64,000 nt of DNA from Membranipora membranacea (taxonomy: Eukaryota > Bryozoa > Gymnolaemata > Cheilostomatida > Membraniporidae). Below, piece by piece: positions 58,753 through 64,000 of the stretch; positions within the stretch are counted from its first letter, which is position 1; each line of letters starts with the position of its first letter. The notes below the pieces were generated by a model. The model was not told the origin of the DNA, made no database searches, and saw nothing but the letters and a program-made list of their open reading frames with translations. The translations under genes were made by a program, and so were the position numbers. The DNA lies in assembly GCA_914767715.1 (NCBI GenBank), contig OU612065.1, forward strand, positions 34,350,001 through 34,414,000. The letters run 5' to 3'.

Positions 58753-59865
58753 TCACCCAATGCCTGTATCCAGTGCGGTGATTATGTTATTTGTTGTTTT
58801 GTCATCTCCTATTGAGACAGATTGGCCTGTCTCCACAGGCTTTCCTGTTATTTCTATGAGGTGTTTTATTGGTTTAGTGTCCAGTAAAGCTGGAATAGAA
58901 TGATTAACCGACTTTGTTGGACAGATAAGTGAATCACCTTGACAGAAAACATCGGAGTATTTTGTAAATAAATTTACTATTGCTCCTTTGTGGTCAGCTG
59001 ATTTCATCCCTTGAGTAGTTGTGCTACAAAGCTCTTTCATGTGGTTTGACACTATGCTGTCATAATGGTCACCCAGCTTTGAAGCTATACCCTTGCTTTG
59101 TTGTTCAATATTTTCATTTCGACTCAAAACATCTCCAATGTTTACTAAATTAAATGCCTCTCCCATTGTATTTAGTGGCTTCATGATGTTGCCTGTTTTG
59201 TTGTTTACAAGCTGATCATCTTTTGATAGTGATATTAAATCAGCGGAAAAAGTTCCGGCTCTGATTTCATCCTCTACTACAATTTTATTCAGCCCATCTG
59301 GCTCCCACAGCTTCAATGCCACCAAAACATTTTCTGGCATTTTATGATTCATTTTAGTTCCTGTTATACCACACATGCCTCTGGTATTATTACATAACTT
59401 TGTATGAATAGCCATCTCAGGTCTTACTGGGGTTATTGTATCACGCATAACTTGGATATTGCTTACAAGCAAATCCCCTAATCTGCCAACACATAACAGA
59501 TTTTTATTATTGATATACAGTGACGCTTTCTTGAAGCTTAGTGTACACCCGCTCGCTTTGAAAAACGACATTCCGAGTATAGCATCATGTGTAATTCTAC
59601 TCACAATGAATTCCTCAACAAATTTCTCTCCTCGCACTGAACATTGCAGCTTGATTTTCCCTATGAGGGGTAGTTTTGACCCATCTGCCATTACCCCAGA
59701 TTTTTCCAGAGGCTCAATTTCAGATCTGAGAGATTTTGGGAGTCTATCATACACATGCCTTGATAATACAGATTTAGAACACCCAGAGTCAAGTAAATAC
59801 TGTATACTCTTTCCACCAGCCTTGCCTGGCACATAATAACAGGAATCTGACTCGTAATGACACAA
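58753..59865 (-). CDS. Retrotransposon aspartic protease region
   Basis: The 370-codon frame has a retropepsin active site LLDSGCSKSVLS near its start and an ILGMSFF block 70 residues later, as in Gypsy proteases. Its C terminus has the HSIPALLDTKPIKH linker that normally precedes RT, then departs from the family. The frame is open upstream of the Met, in a different frame from gag, so frameshifting from gag would be needed. The 59866-60229 interval holds Ser/Asp-rich broken frames. Confidence 0.8.
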   Translation of the reverse strand: MCHYESDSCYYVPGKAGGKSIQYLLDSGCSKSVLSRHVYDRLPKSLRSEIEPLEKSGVMADGSKLPLIGKIKLQCSVRGEKFVEEFIVSRITHDAILGMSFFKASGCTLSFKKASLYINNKNLLCVGRLGDLLVSNIQVMRDTITPVRPEMAIHTKLCNNTRGMCGITGTKMNHKMPENVLVALKLWEPDGLNKIVVEDEIRAGTFSADLISLSKDDQLVNNKTGNIMKPLNTMGEAFNLVNIGDVLSRNENIEQQSKGIASKLGDHYDSIVSNHMKELCSTTTQGMKSADHKGAIVNLFTKYSDVFCQGDSLICPTKSVNHSIPALLDTKPIKHLIEITGKPVETGQSVSIGDDKTTNNIITALDTGIG

Positions 59866-60229
59866 TTCATTACAGCTGACAACCTTTTTGTCATTTTTCC
59901 CACTGTTATTTTCACAGAGTCTTTCCTCAAGTATTTTTGATTCTGCTATTCTATCTCTTTCTACTAGGCTGGTGATGCGATCCTCTGTCTACAGATTGAG
60001 CCAACCTCATCAGTTTGAGACACACTAGACTGGTCGGAAATTTTCCCAAGTTTACTGCTTGGATCAGCTTTCGAAGTCTGATCACATTCACTTTCCGCAG
60101 TGTTCAATGGGGTTTGATTTCCATGCTCAGCACTAGGATTTTTGTCCACTTTTTGATGGTTGCCCAACCTAGACATGTTTACACCAGCTTTTTCTTGTAA
60201 AAGGTTAGGTTCATCAGTAGCTGGTGAGT

Positions 60230-61153
60230 TTACTGAGAACCTGTGGAGTTTACCTGATTTTCATTAGGACATTCCCTTGCCATATGATTTTCTGAGCCAC
60301 ATGAGTAGCATGCTCGTTTTCTCTGCCTAGTGTTTTGGACACTGGCCAACTTTTCTACAGCTTTTGTATTCCTATCCAATATCTCCATTATTTTGATAAG
60401 AATTTCCGTTTGTTTAGCTATTTCACTACTGGTGCTCTCAGTGACTTTAGCTTTGGGTTTATTTTGATAATCACCACGTGTTGAGTGCATACCTACAGTA
60501 TTACAGTAAAAATCAACTTCATTTTCAAAGTCAGAATTTTCTGAATAGCTTACAACATTTATTTGCGGCCTTTGTCTGAGGTTGGAGCCAGCCTGAACAT
60601 AATCATCTGAAGCCCGACATATTTCCGCTACAGTGTTGAGTTCTATTGTCATTAGATGTCTCAATAACTGACGATTTTCTATGCACCTGCGCACATTTTC
60701 TACGGCGATATCTTCTTGATGAGCAGCGCCCATGTTTGGATACGCAATTCTTACTAATTTTAGAATTTCTACTCCGAGTGAGTGAAACTTTTGACCTGGT
60801 TCTTTTCTTACAGTGGACAATTTGTCCCGAGCTTGCCTCTGTGTTAGACCAAACCTGGCTCTCAGGTTAACAAATACCGCTTCTACATTATCTCCTCTTG
60901 CACATTCTTGTGCTTGTTTTTCGAGACACAGTCTGATGTTTAAATGGGCTGCCTTGGGATTCCAGTTGTTGGCTTGGGCCACATCAGTGAATTTTTGAAT
61001 GAAGAATTCGATATCTTCACTTCCATCATACTTTGGTGGTTTAAAGTGGTCTCTCCCACCATTCATTTGCCTGAAGGCATTTTGGAAGGCGTTTGCTAGA
61101 TGGTCTGCTTCATCAGCCGGCTGTTGCCTGGCAGCATTACCTCTGTTTGCCAT
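60230..61153 (-). CDS. Retrotransposon Gag
   Basis: The 307-codon frame has a capsid-like helical region with a KYDGSEDIEFFIQKF start (the PxFdG...wl..f type found in Gypsy gag) and one CCHC zinc knuckle, CYSCGSENHMARECP, near the C terminus. It is open throughout. The start ATG at 61153 follows the repeated leader at 61200-61660. Confidence 0.88.
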   Translation of the reverse strand: MANRGNAARQQPADEADHLANAFQNAFRQMNGGRDHFKPPKYDGSEDIEFFIQKFTDVAQANNWNPKAAHLNIRLCLEKQAQECARGDNVEAVFVNLRARFGLTQRQARDKLSTVRKEPGQKFHSLGVEILKLVRIAYPNMGAAHQEDIAVENVRRCIENRQLLRHLMTIELNTVAEICRASDDYVQAGSNLRQRPQINVVSYSENSDFENEVDFYCNTVGMHSTRGDYQNKPKAKVTESTSSEIAKQTEILIKIMEILDRNTKAVEKLASVQNTRQRKRACYSCGSENHMARECPNENQVNSTGSQ

Positions 61154-61199
61154 ATTTTTGTGCTAAATTATACTCTGAGTTTCATACAGCTAGTTCTCT

Positions 61200-61660
61200 G
61201 GTCTACTATTTTAGTAGCGCTGTCAGAGCTTGTATATTATTATTATTATTAACAACCTGAAATACTGATATACCTCTTTGCGGTCTACTATTTTAGTAGC
61301 GCTGTTAGAGTTTGTATATTATCAATAATTTGAAATGTTGAAATAGCTCTTTGCGGTCTACTATTTTAGTAGCGCTGTTAGAGTTCGTATAGTATTAATA
61401 GACTAAGGAAAAAGATATTTATGCCCAAAAGTTTCTTGAAATAATTATTTTCTCGGGTCTGGTCACTACAGAAGTTCTCTGGTCTACATTTTAGTAGAGC
61501 TGTGAGCGCAGCGACATTCTTTGACCAACAATAACGACAAAAAGCGTAAAGTATTTTGTTCACAAAAAAATATCTTGTAATAATTACTTGCTCTGGTCTG
61601 GTCACTACAGAAGTTCTTTGGTCTACATTTTAGAAGAGCTGTGAGCGTAATGACATTCTA
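61200..61660 (-). repeat. Five-copy hairpin repeat in the LTR element leader
   Basis: GGTCTACTATTTTAGTAGCG or a variant occurs at 61200, 61282, 61355, 61481 and 61620. The core CTACTATTTTAGTAG is self-complementary. The two outer copies have diverged (CTACATTTTAGTAG and CTACATTTTAGAAG). The array lies between the 5' LTR and gag. Confidence 0.85.
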
Positions 61661-61717
61661 AGACCGGCAAGGAAAAGACTTTTCAATAAATTTCCAGATT
61701 ACCTACCTTACGCGTCC

Positions 61718-61735
61718 ATCCTGCTTCTGCCACCA
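61718..61735 (-). promoter_or_regulatory. Primer-binding site of the LTR element
   Basis: One base inside the 5' LTR the minus strand reads TGGTGGCAGAAGCAGGAT, which is complementary to an 18-nt tRNA 3' end in CCA. I could not name the tRNA. Confidence 0.7.
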
Positions 61736-61736
61736 G

Positions 61737-62207
61737 TGTTGGGAAATTCTATCTTGTCAGGATAGCCAGCATGGGCTTGGCATAATTATTCCCGATCTCC
61801 AACTTGTTCTGATGAACGCGTAAGGCTTAACGGCAACCTGCCAGTCGAAAAGTCGGTTTAAAACAAGGCTACCAGCCAGGCATAAAAAATGTGTTGTTTA
61901 TCAACTATACTATGATTTTATTGTGTACTAACTATCTAACTAAAACTAACAGAGTTGCAAAGATTTAATGTATAAATCAGTAAAGATAATCAGTGCGTTT
62001 AGTCTCGTCCGCTAGCAAACATGAAGTGTCAAGTTGTAAGAGGGAAGAGTGTAAGCTTGCTAAAAATAGTTACTGTCGTAGCATTAATAAAGGATTATTA
62101 TAACAGACAAAACATGTGTAGGAATAGAATGTATGATTAGAATGTATGAATAGAATGCGTCTTCAGTGCTTAATATATATAACAGTCAAAGACTGAAATT
62201 CCCCACA
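61737..62207 (-). repeat. 5' LTR
   Basis: 471 bp, matching 57786-58231. The extra length is a local duplication of the GAATAGAATGTATGA block near 62120-62155. It ends at TGTGGGG (minus strand start) next to the CCTA duplication. Confidence 0.9.
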
Positions 62208-63050
62208 CCTAGTTCAGGTAGCTTTGTTGATTTATATGAGTTCTTGATGTTTATATAACACTTATCCAGGATCTTGTCACCTCTAGTAGTGCATGTCACT
62301 TGCTGTTGGAAATGAGGCAGTTGTACATATGAGCTGTTGAAATCACCAAGCACTACGATGGTAGCGTTGGGATTTCCCCTCTCTAGAGTTTCTATGACGT
62401 CATGGATCTTCCTAACATCTTCCTTGACAACCCCACTAGAGGGCGCCACAAACAATGTACAATATACTAGTACCACAATGATACAAGGGATTTCCCTTGG
62501 TAACCAGAATGGCCTTAGTCTGACTGTCATAATCTCTAATGTTCGTTCTGAGTGGGTCGACACAATTGAACCTTGATCGCACCACTTATCATTTATGTAA
62601 ATTAATAAACCACCACCTTGATTTTTATTGGTGGTGGTCTGACATCTGTCGCACCGAAGAGTCCAAAAGCCATCTAGAGCTACCTGAGAGTCTAAGAAAA
62701 TTGTCATGGAGCCATGTTTCTGTCAAAGCAATCAGACAGCAGTTTTGAAGTTGGTTAGTTTGGAATGCTGCCTCCAGCTGATCTACTTTGTTGTATAGTC
62801 TGTTGACATTAGACAGGAAGATGCTGGGTAAGGGAGTTCTGATCTTCCCATTACACTTACTGTCTCTTAGTTTTTGTCTTGCTCCTGATCTCTTCCCTCT
62901 TTTCTTACTCCTCAGAATTTCCGGAGATTGACACTTGACTACTTTTCTATATTTAGTGTCCCAGAGGTGCTTCTGTACAGTTTTTGTGGTTCTGCCAATA
63001 TGTAGGAGAGTTCTACGATCTATCTTGAGACAGTAGGCTGATGGTAGAGT
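62208..63050 (-). pseudogene. Non-LTR endonuclease region, frameshifted
   Basis: The minus strand encodes an apurinic-like endonuclease: a basic N-terminal part, NVNRLYNKVDQL, LIALTETWLHD, then after a one-base frameshift near 62695-62700, GGGLLIYINDKWC and VVLGDFNSS. The catalytic Asp-Asn box is therefore present, while the SDH motif is on the far side of the LTR insertion. The 173-codon open frame 62186-62707 runs 22 bp into the LTR. Confidence 0.8.
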
Positions 63051-63256
63051 GCCTTAACTGGTATAAAATAGCTAAAACTCAGATAATTTTCAGGAGCACT
63101 TTCAAAACAAGGCCGCCATTTTTCGGCGCCAAATTGAAAAAAAAACAAAAAAAAACTTAAACTTGTTTTTTTTAAATTTTTACAAAATTAGCCGTCAAGA
63201 AAAAACTAAAAAAGGGAAGAAAATCAATCAAGATGGCGAAAAAAATAATCAGAACA

Positions 63257-63800
63257 TCAACATTTGAACAATTTATAATTGAGTATTGAACATAAATTAA
63301 ATGGTATATTGTTAAAAGTAGATGCTATCATATTAACTAAGAAGTTATTTGAAGTTAAGTGTAGCTTGAACATATTAAAAATGCGCGAAAAATTAGAATT
63401 TACTAACATAAATGGTGGACATGTCTTGTTTACCAATTGATGTCCAGTTATGCTAGTAAAATATATCTTGAGCACTGGTAGATGTAGAAGGTGTAATGAC
63501 CCTGATAATTCATTAGTTGGTACCAGGTGATTAGGAATGATTTGTATATTACATTTCAACCTGAATGCTCTCTTTTGGAGTAAAAATATGTCCTTTAGTA
63601 TATAGTTTGGTGATAGGTTGTAGTAAATATGGATACTACTTATGATGTGGCAAAAAATTAAATGATGGTAAAGTATATAAGATGTTTTGTTGTCAAAAAA
63701 CTCCTACAAAGTTGTTATTGCCTTTGCTTCCTTTTAACGGACTAAGGAAACATGGTCATGCCATGTTAGCCTGTCATTCATGATGAAACCTAACCGTTTT
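63257..63800 (-). pseudogene. Non-LTR RT C-terminal fragment, copy 4
   Basis: It aligns with 45274-45810 (same deletions) and is upstream of the dead LRR exon at 63949. With 55200-55375 it forms the copy of the 45000-46030 unit that the nested elements split. Confidence 0.7.
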
Positions 63801-63948
63801 CATTCAGGCTTTATCAACAGACTAGCTGGTTCAGACTGACATTAGTAGGGGAATGTCAACTGATTTGCTGACTATGTTTATAATAAATACTGTAAAAAAA
63901 TACATTTACCTAATCTTATCATAACACTATATGTGTTCTCTGTTATAG

Positions 63949-64000
63949 TCTAGGATCTCTGACCAGCCTAAAGGAGCTGTTGTTAGCATAGCTGTTGGTG
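63949..64000 (+). pseudogene. Truncated LRR pseudo-exon (type B), cut by window end
   Basis: Acceptor TGTTATAG, 13 codons (LGSLTSLKELLLA), then TAG at 63989-63991. The same stop and the same GCTGTTGGTG junction occur at 45970, so both derive from one already dead exon. Confidence 0.85.

Larger units (their letters stand above)
57786..62207 (-). mobile_element. Gypsy-like LTR retrotransposon, internally deleted
   Basis: LTRs at 57786-58231 and 61737-62207 are flanked by the 4-bp duplication CCTA (57782-57785, 62208-62211). It has gag and protease frames but no RT, RNase H or integrase, so it must rely on another element to move. It differs between LTRs by about six substitutions and one 25-bp length change, so the insertion is fairly recent. 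Confidence 0.9.
55376..63155 (-). mobile_element. CR1/L2-like non-LTR retrotransposon, split by an LTR element
   Basis: The 3' end is a (ATGT)n tract at 55376-55395, usual for this group. RT lies at 55817-57785 and the endonuclease side at 62208-63050. Between them an LTR element (57786-62207) was inserted. Outside, the host sequence breaks off at GGGGTTAT (55375) and resumes at CTTAAACTTG (63157), matching the unbroken copy at 45160-45175. Without the LTR insertion the element is about 3.4 kb. Confidence 0.85.

Noticed and set aside
1-64000. CRISPR array or bacterial operon structure
   Set aside because: Short direct repeats here are minisatellites or exon duplications; genes have spliceosomal introns.

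Overview
This is a 64-kb piece of an AT-rich animal genome. Host genes have GT-AG introns of roughly 0.1-3 kb, animal single-copy families are present (SNAPC3, EFTUD2-like), and there is a Gly-X-Y collagen, a caspase domain, and many LTR, non-LTR and DNA transposons. An invertebrate is certain in my view. A non-bilaterian such as a sponge is my best guess but is not proven by the sequence. All host genes I can model are on the + strand.

Layout. (1) 1-12.7 kb: the 3' part of a gene whose spliced product reads LRR - Roc GTPase - COR - caspase (p20 and p10). The phases of all nine exons join without a break and the caspase keeps its catalytic His, Cys and S1-pocket arginines. It is a Roco protein fused to a caspase, which would put sensor, switch and protease on one chain. 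(2) 12.7-17 kb: gene-poor spacer with decayed repeats. (3) 17-22.1 kb: the 5' half of an EFTUD2 (U5 snRNP GTPase) gene with intact splice sites but two stops, one frameshift and no 3' half, so a truncated unprocessed pseudogene. One of its 3' splice sites has been multiplied in a 52-bp tandem array. (4) 22.6-24.1 kb: a small membrane-anchored collagen-like gene with one frameshift. (5) 26.3-30.7 kb: an intact seven-exon SNAPC3 gene. (6) 34-49.4 kb: the 5' part of a second LRR gene, with three N-terminal exons, nine tandem 375-bp exon-intron units each coding two LRRs, then three exons of the same LRR type found in the Roco-caspase gene. All exons are 141 nt and phase 2-2, so copy number can change without breaking the frame. 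(7) 49.4-64 kb: a copy of the first 5.3 kb of the window, then a non-LTR retrotransposon that is itself split by a Gypsy-like LTR element with a 4-bp target duplication, all inside another copy of the LRR-exon unit.

Taken together the two LRR genes look like tandem paralogues in a fast-changing, repeat-driven locus, with LRR exons being gained, homogenised, killed and lost. The residues that vary among the LRR copies fall on the predicted concave face. An immune-receptor-like role, with LRR recognition driving a Roc switch and a caspase effector, is an inference.
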